Shown: one piece after another, positions 8,624 through 19,691 of the stretch | Position numbering within the stretch: the first letter of the stretch is position 1 | Layout: every line of letters starts with the position of its first letter | NCBI GenBank assembly: GCA_036490335.1 | Contig: DASXEB010000022.1 | Location: 102,398-166,397, forward strand | DNA: 64,000 nucleotides | Reading direction: 5' to 3' | DNA from: Palsa-1392 sp036490335 | GTDB lineage: Bacteria > Verrucomicrobiota > Verrucomicrobiia > Chthoniobacterales > UBA10450 | The notes under the pieces: generated by a model | The model's input: the letters and a program-made list of their open reading frames with translations, nothing else | The model's database searches: none | What the model was told of the DNA's origin: nothing | Translations under genes and position numbers: made by a program

Positions 8624-9601
8624 ATGCTTACGAAAGACGCTGAAGGAGCCGCCGCGGTCATCGAGCAGCCGGTGCGGCCTAACGACAAGTCGCAGCCTAA
8701 CGAGAAGCGGGCGGCAAAAAAATCGCCGCAGATTTATATCGACGGCGAATTTTTCGACGAAGCGAACGCGAAGGTTTCGGTTTTCGATCACGGTCTGCTT
8801 TACGGCGACGGCGTTTTCGAAGGCATTCGCTTTTACAACGGCCGCGTTTTCCGGATGGAAGAACACATGGAGCGGCTCTGGGATTCGGCGCGCTCAATTT
8901 GTCTCGAAATTCCGATGGCGCGCGCGGAAATGGACGAAGCGCTCCTCGAAACGATCCGCCGAAACGGTTTGCGCGACGGTTACATTCGGCTCGTCGTGAC
9001 GCGCGGCGTCGGCAATCTCGGATTGAATCCGACGCAATGTAAGCGGCCGAGCGTGATTATCATTGTCGCGACGATCGCGCTTTATCCGGAGGAAGTTTAT
9101 CGCCGCGGACTCACGGTCGTGACCGTGCCGACGCGGCGGATGGGACCGGCGACGCTCAATCCCGCGATCAAGTCGCTCAATTATCTCAACAACGTGCTCG
9201 CGCGGATCGAAGCGAATCTCGCGAGCGCGGACGAAGCGCTGATGTTGAACGACGCCGGCAACGTCGCCGAATGCACGGCCGACAATGTTTTTCTGATCAA
9301 GCGCGGCCGTATCATGACGCCGCCGATCAGCGCGGGCGCGTTGCGCGGCATTACGCGCGCGGTCGTGTTCGATATCGCGGCGGAACTCGACATCGAAATC
9401 ACGGAGCCGGAAATTACCCGGCACGATCTTTACATCGCGGACGAAGCGTTTCTCACCGGCACAGCCGCGGAAGTGATTCCGATGATTCAGGTCGACGGCC
9501 GGAAAATCGGCGACGGCAAGCCCGGCCCGATCACGGCGCGAATGATCGCACGTTTTCGCGAGCTGGCGCAGGAAAGCGGCACGCCGATTTTTTCAAAATA
9601 A
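8624..9601 (+). CDS. ilvE: branched-chain amino acid aminotransferase
   Basis: PLP fold-type IV transaminase that makes or degrades Val, Leu and Ile. The family start IYIDGEFFDEANAKVSVFDH appears only after a 36-residue N-terminal extension. The PLP Lys lies in NPAIKSLNYLNN, with later motifs EALMLNDAGNVAECTADN and FLTGTAAEVIP. The extension contains two motif copies in tandem (8677, 8695), read as PND and PNE. A downstream start is possible, but no clear ATG lies close to the domain start. D-amino-acid transaminase or aminodeoxychorismate lyase is less likely. Confidence 0.92.
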   Translation: MLTKDAEGAAAVIEQPVRPNDKSQPNEKRAAKKSPQIYIDGEFFDEANAKVSVFDHGLLYGDGVFEGIRFYNGRVFRMEEHMERLWDSARSICLEIPMARAEMDEALLETIRRNGLRDGYIRLVVTRGVGNLGLNPTQCKRPSVIIIVATIALYPEEVYRRGLTVVTVPTRRMGPATLNPAIKSLNYLNNVLARIEANLASADEALMLNDAGNVAECTADNVFLIKRGRIMTPPISAGALRGITRAVVFDIAAELDIEITEPEITRHDLYIADEAFLTGTAAEVIPMIQVDGRKIGDGKPGPITARMIARFRELAQESGTPIFSK

Positions 9602-9653
9602 GTGGCGCGCTTCCATTGAATTATTCAGCCGTTTTGTGGTCTAATTTTTAGCG

Positions 9654-10145
9654 ATGCTCTGCGATGTTTGTAAATGCAATGATGCGACGGTTTTTCTGAC
9701 CCAGATCGTCGATGGAAAAATGCAGAAGGTAAACCTGTGCGACGCCTGCTCGAAAGAAAAAGGCGTGCAGGATCCGACCGGTTTCGCGCTGGCCGATTTA
9801 CTGTTAGGCATTGGCGCGGCCGAGGAGATCGAGAAAGGCGCGCCGAACCAGAAATGTCCGGTCTGCGGTTTCACCCAAGCCGATTTCAAGAAGACCGGAC
9901 GGCTCGGGTGTAGCGCATGCTACAAAACTTTCTCCGAAGGTTTGGGGACGCTTCTGAAAGCGATGCACAAGGGCACCGAGCATGTCGGCAAGTTGCCGCA
10001 TCGCGCATTTCGCCAGATGGAGTTGACCGACCGGATGCGCGCCTTGACCGACAATCTAGAGAAAGCGGTCGCGGAGGAAAAATACGAAGACGCCGCCACT
10101 CTGCGCGATCAAATCAAACAACTCGAGCACGAGCTCGCTCGTTAG
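9654..10145 (+). CDS. mcsA: McsA-like zinc-finger activator of protein arginine kinase
   Basis: Four CxxC pairs (CDVC, CDAC, CPVC, CSAC) lie in the first 90 residues, and a UvrB/UvrC-type helical motif closes the protein (EEKYEDAATLRDQIKQLEHEL). This is the McsA architecture. In Firmicutes McsA activates the arginine kinase McsB. Its position directly before mcsB and clpC supports this. The stop codon TAG lies in a TCGTTAGGC motif copy, and mcsB starts 3 bp later. Confidence 0.92.
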   Translation: MLCDVCKCNDATVFLTQIVDGKMQKVNLCDACSKEKGVQDPTGFALADLLLGIGAAEEIEKGAPNQKCPVCGFTQADFKKTGRLGCSACYKTFSEGLGTLLKAMHKGTEHVGKLPHRAFRQMELTDRMRALTDNLEKAVAEEKYEDAATLRDQIKQLEHELAR

Positions 10146-10148
10146 GCG

Positions 10149-11265
10149 ATGAAGTTTGCCCAAGTCATGGCGAGTGGAGGCGAGTGGCTCCGCGGCGAAG
10201 GTCCGCATCACCAGGTCGTGGTCAGCAGTCGCGTGCGGCTCGCGCGCAATCTGCGCAATCGTGCTTTTCCCGGCTGGGCGAAAAAGGCCGAGCGCACGCA
10301 GATTCTTGAGCTGATCAAACCGCGCGTCGAGGAATTGCCGGAAATGCAGGACTCGTTTTCGGAGTTGCTCCAGGATTTATCCGCGCTCGAAAAACAAGTG
10401 CTGGTCGAGCGCCATCTCATCAGCCGCGAGCACGCCGCCAAAGGCATCGGCAGCGCGGTGGTGATGAATCGCAAGCAGACACTCAGCATCATGATCAACG
10501 AGGAGGATCATCTGCGCATGCAATCGATTCGTTCGGGCTTGCAGTTGAAGAGCGCGTTCAAGCTCGTCGACAAGGTCGATAGTTTTCTCGAGGGGAAACT
10601 CGATCTCGCCTACGATCAGCGGCTCGGTTATCTGACCGCCTGCCCGACCAATGTCGGCACCGGCATGCGCGCGTCCGCCATGCTGCATTTGCCCGGGCTC
10701 GTGCTGAGCGATTTGATCAATCAGGTCATCCAGGCAGTGAACAAAATCGGGCTCGCCGTGCGCGGACTTTACGGCGAAGGCACCGAGGCGATGGGTAATC
10801 TTTTCCAGATTTCGAACCAGACGACGCTGGGCGAAAAGGAAGACGAAATTATTTCCCGCCTAACGAAAGTGATCGAGACCATCATCGAAAAAGAACACGA
10901 CGCGCGCCAGGTTTTGATCCAGAAAAAACCGGACACGCTCTGGGACCAGATCGGGCGGGCATACGGTGTGCTCACTTATGCGCATGCGATGACTTCGAAA
11001 GAAGCGCTCAACCTGCTCTCAATCATGAAACTTTCCGTGGACCTCGGCGCATTCAGCGAAGATCGGCGATTGCCGATCGACGAGCTCTTCATCGAAACCC
11101 AGCCGGCGCATCTCCAAAAAACTTCGCAGCAAAAACTGAACGCGGAGGAACGCGACTTTTTGCGCGCGCAAATCATCCGCGAGCGTTTGAAACTCTTTCC
11201 CAAACCTGATATTGATAAAGTGGCGCGGGAGCCAAATGGAAACGGCGCGCCCCCGCCAAAAAATA

Positions 11266-11273
<8 letters not shown>
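10149..11273 (+). CDS. mcsB: protein arginine kinase McsB
   Basis: Phosphagen-kinase-fold enzyme that phosphorylates arginines and marks proteins for ClpCP degradation. The ATP-binding signature SSRVRLARNLRNR is at residues 26-38, CPTNVGTGMRASAMLHLPGL lies around 170-190, and the helical C-terminal domain ends with a Pro/Asn tail. At 374 aa it is slightly longer than the Bacillus protein. It lies between mcsA (3-bp gap) and clpC (8-bp overlap), which argues for one co-translated operon. Confidence 0.94.
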
Positions 11274-13746
<2,473 letters not shown>

Positions 13747-13767
13747 TCGACTCGTTAGGCGAGTTCG

Positions 13768-14730
13768 TTAGGCGCGCGGATGCGCGTCGGCGTAGGCTTT
13801 CTTCAGCCGCTCGGTCGTGACGTGAGTGTAGATTTGCGTCGTCGAAAGACTGGCGTGGCCTAACAATGCCTGGACGCTGCGAAGATCGGCGCCGTTATCG
13901 AGCAGATGGGTCGCGAAACTGTGCCGCAGTTTGTGCGGGCTGAGCGCGATCGGGATCGAAGTGTGCGGCAGGTAGCGTTTCAAAACCATCCAGATCGATC
14001 GGCGCGAGATGCGCCGCCGGCTTTTGTTCAGGAAAAGCGCGCCGCTGTGCACATTCGCCTTCGCGCGATAACGCGAAACCGCTTCGAGCGCGGGCGCGCC
14101 GATCGGGCAAACCCGTTCCTTGCGACCTTTCCCGAGGACGCGCACCGACTCGGTGTAAAGGTCGAGATCGTTCACGTTCAGCGCTGCCAGCTCGCCGAGC
14201 CGCAGGCCGCTGCTGTAAAATAATTCCATGATCGCGGCATCGCGCTGCGGCATCCAGACCGGCGCGCGCTTTTCTTTTGGCACGCGCAAAGGCGCGGCGA
14301 GCAGCTCGCTCATTTGCGTTTGCGTGAGGACGAGCGGCAATTTTTTTTCCAGCTTCGGCAACTGCACTTCGCGGACCGGATCGTTCGTCACACGATTTCG
14401 CGCGACGAGGAAACGATAGAAGCTGCGCAGGGCCGCGAACTGCAAACGAATGTAGGAGCGCGCCTGTTTCCGCTTCATCAATTCGAAAAGGTGATCGCGA
14501 AAATGCTCCGCCGTGCAGCGCCGCCAGTCCGGCGCTTTTGTCTCCGCGCGAAAATCGCGCAAGGCGTCGCGGTAAATCTGCAGCGTGCGCGGCGACGCGT
14601 TGCGCTCGACTTCGAGAAAGTTGAGAAACTCGACGACGAGCGGATCGCGCCGAGGACTCGTTAGGCGAGCTGCGTTCGCGAGACGCGGCCGCGGCTCACT
14701 GCGGCTTTTCGATTTGGTAGCGATTGTCAC
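13768..14730 (-). CDS. xerC: tyrosine recombinase XerC/XerD
   Basis: Site-specific recombinase for chromosome dimer resolution. A SAM-like N-terminal domain (about 25-120) precedes the catalytic domain with Arg in SSGLRLGEL, HKLRHSFATH (HxxR), GHASLSTTQIYTHV (His and the Tyr nucleophile) in the right order. XerC versus XerD cannot be told from this window. Its start overlaps the end of the upstream lipoprotein by 35 bp, so a slightly later start is possible. The stop TAA lies in a motif copy (13765), next to a tandem copy at 13752. Confidence 0.93.
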   Translation of the reverse strand: MTIATKSKSRSEPRPRLANAARLTSPRRDPLVVEFLNFLEVERNASPRTLQIYRDALRDFRAETKAPDWRRCTAEHFRDHLFELMKRKQARSYIRLQFAALRSFYRFLVARNRVTNDPVREVQLPKLEKKLPLVLTQTQMSELLAAPLRVPKEKRAPVWMPQRDAAIMELFYSSGLRLGELAALNVNDLDLYTESVRVLGKGRKERVCPIGAPALEAVSRYRAKANVHSGALFLNKSRRRISRRSIWMVLKRYLPHTSIPIALSPHKLRHSFATHLLDNGADLRSVQALLGHASLSTTQIYTHVTTERLKKAYADAHPRA

Positions 14731-15175
14731 CCTGACCGGTGAATTGGCTTTTGAAAATCGGCGCCGGACTGGTCGAGATCAATTCGTAACCGATGAGAAC
14801 GAACTCGGGATAAAGCCCGTTGCTCGCCGGCTCGTAAACCGTGTCGCCGCTGAAATGCCCGAAAAGTTTATATTCGTAGCCGTTGTCGAAACCGAAATTC
14901 ACCTGCTCGCGATCGGGCGCGAGTTTTTGATTTTCGTTCAGCACCACGAGCTGCGCCGTGCTCCACGGCTGACCCGGCCGCCGCACATAACCCCAGAAAT
15001 GAAAATCCGGCTTGTAGTAGCGGCGGCCGATAAAATAATCGCCCGGCGGCTCCGTCTGGATCTGGTGCGCCATCGCGATTCGCGCCTGCTGGATTCCTTC
15101 CGGCATCGTCTCGCAGCCCGCGAAAAAAACGAGACTAACGAAAAGCAGGCAGGCTTGAGCGAAAGAAAATTTCAT
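14696..15175 (-). CDS. lipoprotein, paralogue of the upstream neighbour
   Basis: 159-aa protein starting MKFSFAQACLLFVSLVFFAGC with a lipobox (FAGC). The mature part contains PPGDYFIGRRYYKPDFHFWG and QLVVLNENQKLAPDR, nearly identical in the 174-aa protein encoded just upstream. The open frame starts at 15229, but the signal peptide defines ATG 15175. No known domain is recognised. The pair is a recent tandem duplication preceding the Xer gene. Confidence 0.8.
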   Translation of the reverse strand: MKFSFAQACLLFVSLVFFAGCETMPEGIQQARIAMAHQIQTEPPGDYFIGRRYYKPDFHFWGYVRRPGQPWSTAQLVVLNENQKLAPDREQVNFGFDNGYEYKLFGHFSGDTVYEPASNGLYPEFVLIGYELISTSPAPIFKSQFTGQGDNRYQIEKPQ

Positions 15176-15231
15176 CGGGCGCGGACGACTCCTTTTATCG
15201 CAGCAAATCGCGCACCGCAATCGGCGCACGC

Positions 15232-15756
15232 CTATTCCGGCTTCTCGAGCTGATAAGGCCCGGCGGTTTGGCCGCGGATCTGGCTCGGGAAAATCGGCGC
15301 GGGATGGGTCGAAATCAGCTCGTAACCGGTGAGCACAAATTCAGGCAGAAACGAATTGCTCACCAACTCGTAAACTTTGTCGCCGCTGAAACGCCCGGAA
15401 AGTTTGTATTCGTAATTGTTGTCGAAACCGAAATGCCGCTGCGCGCGATCGGGCGCGAGCTTTTGATTTTCATTCAGCACCACGAGCTGCGCCATGCTCC
15501 ACGGCTGACCCGGCCGGCGCACGTAACCCCAGAAATGGTAAGCCGGTTTGTAATAGCGGCGGCCGATGAAATAATCGCCCGGCGGCTCCGCGGCGATCGC
15601 CTGCGCCATCGTTAGGCGCGCTTGGGTCACACTCGGCGCAACCGTCGCGCAGCCATTGAGCAAACCGAGCAGGGCGACGACACAAAACGGCCGGACGATC
15701 GCCGCGCGGAAAAATTTTCGCCTAACGAAAAGCCAGATCATGCGGAAGTTTTGCAT
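15232..15756 (-). CDS. lipoprotein, paralogue of the downstream neighbour
   Basis: 174 aa from ATG 15756 (or 15741). A basic N-terminus and hydrophobic stretch end in LLNGCA, a likely lipobox. The body shares long identical blocks (GDYFIGRRYYKP, GYVRRPGQPWS, LVVLNENQKLAPDR, YELIST) with the protein at 14696-15175. The longer open frame upstream (to 16752) is antisense to mlaE and is not real. Function is unknown; the Tyr/Trp-rich core suggests an envelope protein. Confidence 0.8.
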   Translation of the reverse strand: MQNFRMIWLFVRRKFFRAAIVRPFCVVALLGLLNGCATVAPSVTQARLTMAQAIAAEPPGDYFIGRRYYKPAYHFWGYVRRPGQPWSMAQLVVLNENQKLAPDRAQRHFGFDNNYEYKLSGRFSGDKVYELVSNSFLPEFVLTGYELISTHPAPIFPSQIRGQTAGPYQLEKPE

Positions 15757-15792
15757 CGTCCGCGCTTGGCGGCTAACTTTCCGCGCCGTTTT

Positions 15793-16056
15793 ATGATCGA
15801 GCTCGAAGTTTACGCCGCGGGCGTGCGCGACATGAATAAAATCCTCGAGCTCGACCACGAACTCGGCGCGGTTCCGGGCCTCCGTTTCAAGGTCGATAGC
15901 AACCACGATCTGGTTTATCTCGAGCTCGACGAACCGGTCATCACCTTTCGCGAGTTGCGCGCCGCCTTCATCAAGCTCGGGCTCGAGCCGCGCTTCGTCG
16001 GCGCGATTCCATCGGAGCTGCGGCCGCGCTCGAAAACACAACTGCTCAACACCTGA
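15793..16056 (+). CDS. small conserved-looking protein of unknown function (87 aa)
   Basis: Starts MIELEVYAAGVRDMNKILEL at ATG 15793. The alternating pattern and ending VGAIPSELRPRSKTQLLNT suggest a small alpha/beta (ACT- or ferredoxin-like) fold, but no family is recognised. It lies 42 bp upstream of mlaE in the same direction and diverges from the lipoproteins, so it could be co-transcribed with the lipid transport operon. The longer frame from 15622 is antisense to the lipoprotein gene. Confidence 0.68.
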   Translation: MIELEVYAAGVRDMNKILELDHELGAVPGLRFKVDSNHDLVYLELDEPVITFRELRAAFIKLGLEPRFVGAIPSELRPRSKTQLLNT

Positions 16057-16098
16057 AACGCGCCGCGCGCATCGCGCCGCCGGCCGCATCGTCACTTC

Positions 16099-16896
16099 AT
16101 GTTCGTCCGCTTTTTCACCGGCCTCGGCGCGGTCGTGCTCGATTTTTTTCGTTATCTCGGCGAGCTCGTTTTGCTCGCGGCGGAAAGCATTCGCTCCGTT
16201 TTCACCCATCGAATGCGCTGGCGACTTTTCCTTCGGCAAATGGTCGACGTCGGCCTGCTCTCGCAAGTCGTCGTCATCATTACCGGCGGTTTCACCGGCG
16301 CGGTTTTCGCCGCGCAAACCTATTTCCAGTTTAACAAACTCGGCGTCGCTTCCGGCGTCGGCGCGGTCGTTTCCGCGGCGCTTTTTCGCGAGCTCGGCCC
16401 GGTCCTGACCGGCCTGATGGTGACCGGCCGGGTCGGCGCGGCGATGTCGGCGGAAATTGGAACAATGAAAGTTACAGAACAGATCGACGCCCTGCGCGCG
16501 CTCGCAGTTCATCCGGTCGATTATCTTGTCGTGCCGCGGATGCTCGCGATGATGGTTTCGATGCCGCTGCTCGTCGCGGAATGCATCGGCTTCGGCCTCG
16601 TCGCGGCCTATTTCGTCTCGGTTTATCTGCTCGACATCAGCGGGCCGTATTATGTGGCAAACATGGTTCGCTGGACTTTGATGCGCGACATCATCATGGG
16701 CCTGACGAAGGGCTTTTTCTTCGCCTTCCTGATCGTTTTCATCAGTTGCCACAAAGGCCTAACGAGTCGCGAAGGCGCGGTCGGAGTCGGCCGGGCCACG
16801 ACCGAAGCGGTGGTGAACGCGTCGCTTGCGATTCTGATTTCGAATTTTTTCCTGACCATGTTTTTGAACGCGATTTTTCCCGCTGGCTGGCAATGA
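16099..16896 (+). CDS. mlaE: MlaE-type phospholipid ABC transporter permease
   Basis: Inner-membrane permease of the Mla/MCE system, which moves phospholipids between inner and outer membranes. Typical features are FTGAVFAAQTYFQF, the hallmark ELGPVLTGLMVTGRVGAAMS with AEIGTMKVTEQIDAL, and about five membrane segments. 265 aa is normal. It is followed by mlaF and mlaD in the same direction. Confidence 0.95.
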   Translation: MFVRFFTGLGAVVLDFFRYLGELVLLAAESIRSVFTHRMRWRLFLRQMVDVGLLSQVVVIITGGFTGAVFAAQTYFQFNKLGVASGVGAVVSAALFRELGPVLTGLMVTGRVGAAMSAEIGTMKVTEQIDALRALAVHPVDYLVVPRMLAMMVSMPLLVAECIGFGLVAAYFVSVYLLDISGPYYVANMVRWTLMRDIIMGLTKGFFFAFLIVFISCHKGLTSREGAVGVGRATTEAVVNASLAILISNFFLTMFLNAIFPAGWQ

Positions 16897-16942
16897 TCGC
16901 AGCGACGACCGAGAAAGTGACGGCGGAAAGGCGCGCCGGGAA

Positions 16943-17680
16943 ATGATCGCGGTGCGCAATTTGCGCTGCCGCATCGACGCGCAGGAAATTTTGCGCGGCG
17001 TCAACATCCACGTCGGCGCGGGCGAGACGCTCGTCATCATCGGGCGGAGCGGCGGCGGCAAAAGCGTGCTCCTGAAAAATCTCATCGGCCTGATGCAGCC
17101 TAACGATGGCGAAATCTGGATCGACGGCCAAAACATCATCGGCCTGAGCGAGCGCAAACTCGCCGGCGTGCGCCGCAAAGTCGGCATCTTGTTTCAAGCC
17201 GGCGCACTCTTCGACTCGATGACGGTGGAAGAAAACATCGCCTTCCCCTTGCGCGAAGCGGGCGAGCGCGACCAGGCCGTGATCGCGCGCAAAGTCGCCG
17301 AGATTCTCGAAGTGATCGAGCTCGAAGGGCAGCAGAAAAAAATGCCGGTGAACCTGAGCGGCGGGATGAAAAAACGCGTCGGCCTTGCCCGCGCCATCAT
17401 CAGCCAGCCGTCCTGCATTCTCTACGACGAGCCGACGGCGGGACTCGACCCGGTCGTTTCCGACAGCATCAATCGGCTCATTCGCCGGTTGCAGGAACGC
17501 TTTCACGTCACCAGCGTCGTCGTCACGCACGACATGAAGAGCGCGTTTCACGTCGGCGATCACATCGCCTATCTGCACGAGGGCCGGATTTACTTTTCCG
17601 GCACGCCGGAAGAAATTCAGGCGTCGCCCGACGCGCTCATCCAGGATTTTTTGGTCGGGCGGGCACGGGCCGCGGACTAA
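16943..17680 (+). CDS. mlaF: MlaF-type ABC ATPase
   Basis: ATPase of the Mla lipid transporter. Walker A GRSGGGKS, signature LSGGMKKRVGLARA, Walker B CILYDEPTAGLDP and the H-loop VVTHDMKSA are intact. It lies 46 bp after mlaE. A motif copy encodes MQPNDGEIW. The stop codon TAA is in a one-mismatch motif (GACTAACGA), beginning a cluster of three CTAACGA words before mlaD. Confidence 0.95.
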   Translation: MIAVRNLRCRIDAQEILRGVNIHVGAGETLVIIGRSGGGKSVLLKNLIGLMQPNDGEIWIDGQNIIGLSERKLAGVRRKVGILFQAGALFDSMTVEENIAFPLREAGERDQAVIARKVAEILEVIELEGQQKKMPVNLSGGMKKRVGLARAIISQPSCILYDEPTAGLDPVVSDSINRLIRRLQERFHVTSVVVTHDMKSAFHVGDHIAYLHEGRIYFSGTPEEIQASPDALIQDFLVGRARAAD

Positions 17681-17713
17681 CGAGAAGCTGGCCTAACGAA
17701 AAGTGGCTAACGA
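17676..17713. repeat. cluster of three CTAACGA words in the mlaF-mlaD gap
   Basis: Three CTAACGA words follow each other at about 15-bp spacing, each followed by A or G and then AG-rich sequence; one (17691-17699) is an exact GCCTAACGA. The first gives the mlaF stop and the last ends just before the mlaD ATG. A similar composite occurs at 62861-62895. Confidence 0.7.
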
Positions 17714-18616
17714 ATGAACGAAGCGGATCGCGGATTGGAACTGAAGGTCGGGATTTTTCTCGCCGTCGGCCTGTTCATTCTCGCCGCGCTCGTGGTCGAG
17801 TTCGGACGCATCGGCGAAGGTTTCAAAAGTTACTACAGCCTGACGATCCATTTCGCGGACGCGAGCGGGCTTCTCAAAGGCTCGGATGTCTTGTTAGGCG
17901 GGGCGAAAATCGGGCAGGTCTCGGAGCAGCCGCGGCTGACGCGCAACGGCCAGGGCGTCGATGTTCCGCTGCGGATTTACGATTTCGCGCGCATCCGAAA
18001 AGGCAGCTCGATCCTGATCGGCAGCTCCGGTTTGCTCGGCGATCGCTTCGTGCAAATCGAGCCGCCGAAAACGCCGACGAACACCTTTTTGCCCGACAAC
18101 GCCTACGTCGAAGGCACGCGCGAAGAAGGCCTGAGCGCATTAACCAAGCAGGGTGGCGCGCTTCTTGCGGACTTAAGGAATGCGGTCGCGAAGATTGACA
18201 CTGTGATCGACCGCCTGAACAGCCAGGCCCTCTCGCAGGGCAACATGGATCATTTAAAAACCACCTTCGACAACCTGAACAAAACTTCCGCGACCCTCGC
18301 CGACTCCTCGAAGAAAATCGACGACGTGATCGCGAAGGCGGACGGCGCGCTCGACTCGACGAAAGCGGCCGCCGACAAAGTGCAGCTCGCGGTCGCCGAC
18401 GCGCGCAAGACGATCCAGAGCGCGGGCAACGCGATGAACGACGCGACGGAGGGCGACGGGCCGCTCGCGCTGCTTTTGACTGACAAAAACGCGGCGGGCA
18501 ATCTGCGCGCGCTCATCAGCAACCTGCGCACGCACGGAATTCTATTTTATCGCGACACCGCGGCGAAAAGCGCGCCGCCCGAACCCAGCCCACCTTTGCG
18601 CCGTGCGACTCGTTAG
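17714..18616 (+). CDS. mlaD: MlaD/MCE-domain lipid-binding protein
   Basis: Periplasmic, membrane-anchored substrate-binding component of the Mla system. One N-terminal transmembrane helix (KVGIFLAVGLFILAALVVEF) is followed by an MCE domain (about 45-120, with the GLLKGSDVLLGGAKIGQV signature) and a long helical, coiled-coil-like C-terminus (about 145-270) rich in Asp, Lys and Ala. This fits an MlaD with a needle-like extension. The stop TAG lies in a motif copy and overlaps the next gene. Confidence 0.93.
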   Translation: MNEADRGLELKVGIFLAVGLFILAALVVEFGRIGEGFKSYYSLTIHFADASGLLKGSDVLLGGAKIGQVSEQPRLTRNGQGVDVPLRIYDFARIRKGSSILIGSSGLLGDRFVQIEPPKTPTNTFLPDNAYVEGTREEGLSALTKQGGALLADLRNAVAKIDTVIDRLNSQALSQGNMDHLKTTFDNLNKTSATLADSSKKIDDVIAKADGALDSTKAAADKVQLAVADARKTIQSAGNAMNDATEGDGPLALLLTDKNAAGNLRALISNLRTHGILFYRDTAAKSAPPEPSPPLRRATR

Positions 18617-19691
18617 GCTAGATCGGCTCACCGGCCAGCTCACCGTCAACCTGCTGCGGGTGCTGTTCGTCACGTTCTGCGCGACGGTCGGCTCGAGCAT
18701 CACCGCGGAAGCGTCGGAGAATCCGCTTCAGGGTTTGCTCATCGGCCTCGTCTTCGGGCTCGTCCTCGTCCTGATCGATCGGTTGCTCAAAGGATTTTCG
18801 CTCCGCGCGTTTTCCTCCGCCACCCTCGGCTTATTGTTAGGGCTTTTTTTCGCCAAACTTCTCCTCGCCTCGCAGGTGCTGCGTTATCAATCGGAGTTTG
18901 TGCAATGGACCTGCGGCCTCGTCCTCTACTGCGCCTTCGGTTATCTCGGCACCATGCTCGCGATGCGGAGCAGCCGCGATGAATTTTCCCTCATCATTCC
19001 CTACGTCCGTTTCGTCCGCGAGACGACCCATGACGAGCCGCTCGTGATCGACACCAACGTCATCATCGACGGGCGCATCGCCGATCTTTGCGCGACCGGA
19101 TTTCTCAGTCGCGCGCTCATCGTCCCGCGCTTTGTGCTCGACGAACTCCAACTCCTGGCCGATGCGCGCGAGCCGATGAAACGCGAACGCGGCCGCCGCG
19201 GGCTCGCGATTCTCGACCAGCTCCAGCACGCCCACGACATCGATCTCACGATCCACGATTCGAGTGAAGACAGCGTCGAGATGACGACCGACGCACGCCT
19301 CGTCCGGCTGGCGAAAATTCTCCAGGCGCGGCTGCTCACGAACGATCAACCGCTCTGCCAGGTCGCGCGTTTGCAGCAGGTGCCGGTCTTGAACATCAGC
19401 GATCTCGCGCGCGCCTTGCGGCCCTCGGCCGTGATCGGCGACGAGTTGGAATTAGCGCTTGTAAAAGAAGGCCGCGACGCGAACCAGGCGGTCGGCTACC
19501 TGCCCGACGGCACCCTCATCGTGGTCAATCACGCCCGCGCGGTCATCGGGAAAACGGTCCGGGTCGTGATCTCGAGCGCGCTGCAAAACTCCGCCGGCCG
19601 CCTCGTCTTTGCGGAGCTGAAAGAAGGCCCGAAAGGCCGCCCCCCGGTTGCGATGCCCGCGCCTAACGAACGCGTGGCACGCTCCGCCTAA
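18603..19691 (+). CDS. membrane PIN-TRAM domain protein (YacL-like)
   Basis: Four predicted membrane helices (about 15-125) are followed by a PIN-like nuclease domain (VIDTNVIIDGRIADL, later DARLVRLAKILQARLLTND) and a C-terminal TRAM domain (DGTLIVVNHARAVIGKTVRVVISS). This is the architecture of Bacillus YacL and Mycobacterium Rv3600-type proteins; the RNA target is unknown. GTG 18603 overlaps the mlaD end by 14 bp. The stop TAA lies in a motif copy (19686-19694) that also holds the trpS stop on the other strand. Confidence 0.9.
   Translation: MRLVRLDRLTGQLTVNLLRVLFVTFCATVGSSITAEASENPLQGLLIGLVFGLVLVLIDRLLKGFSLRAFSSATLGLLLGLFFAKLLLASQVLRYQSEFVQWTCGLVLYCAFGYLGTMLAMRSSRDEFSLIIPYVRFVRETTHDEPLVIDTNVIIDGRIADLCATGFLSRALIVPRFVLDELQLLADAREPMKRERGRRGLAILDQLQHAHDIDLTIHDSSEDSVEMTTDARLVRLAKILQARLLTNDQPLCQVARLQQVPVLNISDLARALRPSAVIGDELELALVKEGRDANQAVGYLPDGTLIVVNHARAVIGKTVRVVISSALQNSAGRLVFAELKEGPKGRPPVAMPAPNERVARSA

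Noticed and set aside
15757..16752. Long minus-strand frame upstream of the lipoprotein (506 aa in total)
   Set aside because: It is antisense to mlaE and the 87-aa gene; only its last 174 residues have a signal peptide and a paralogue.
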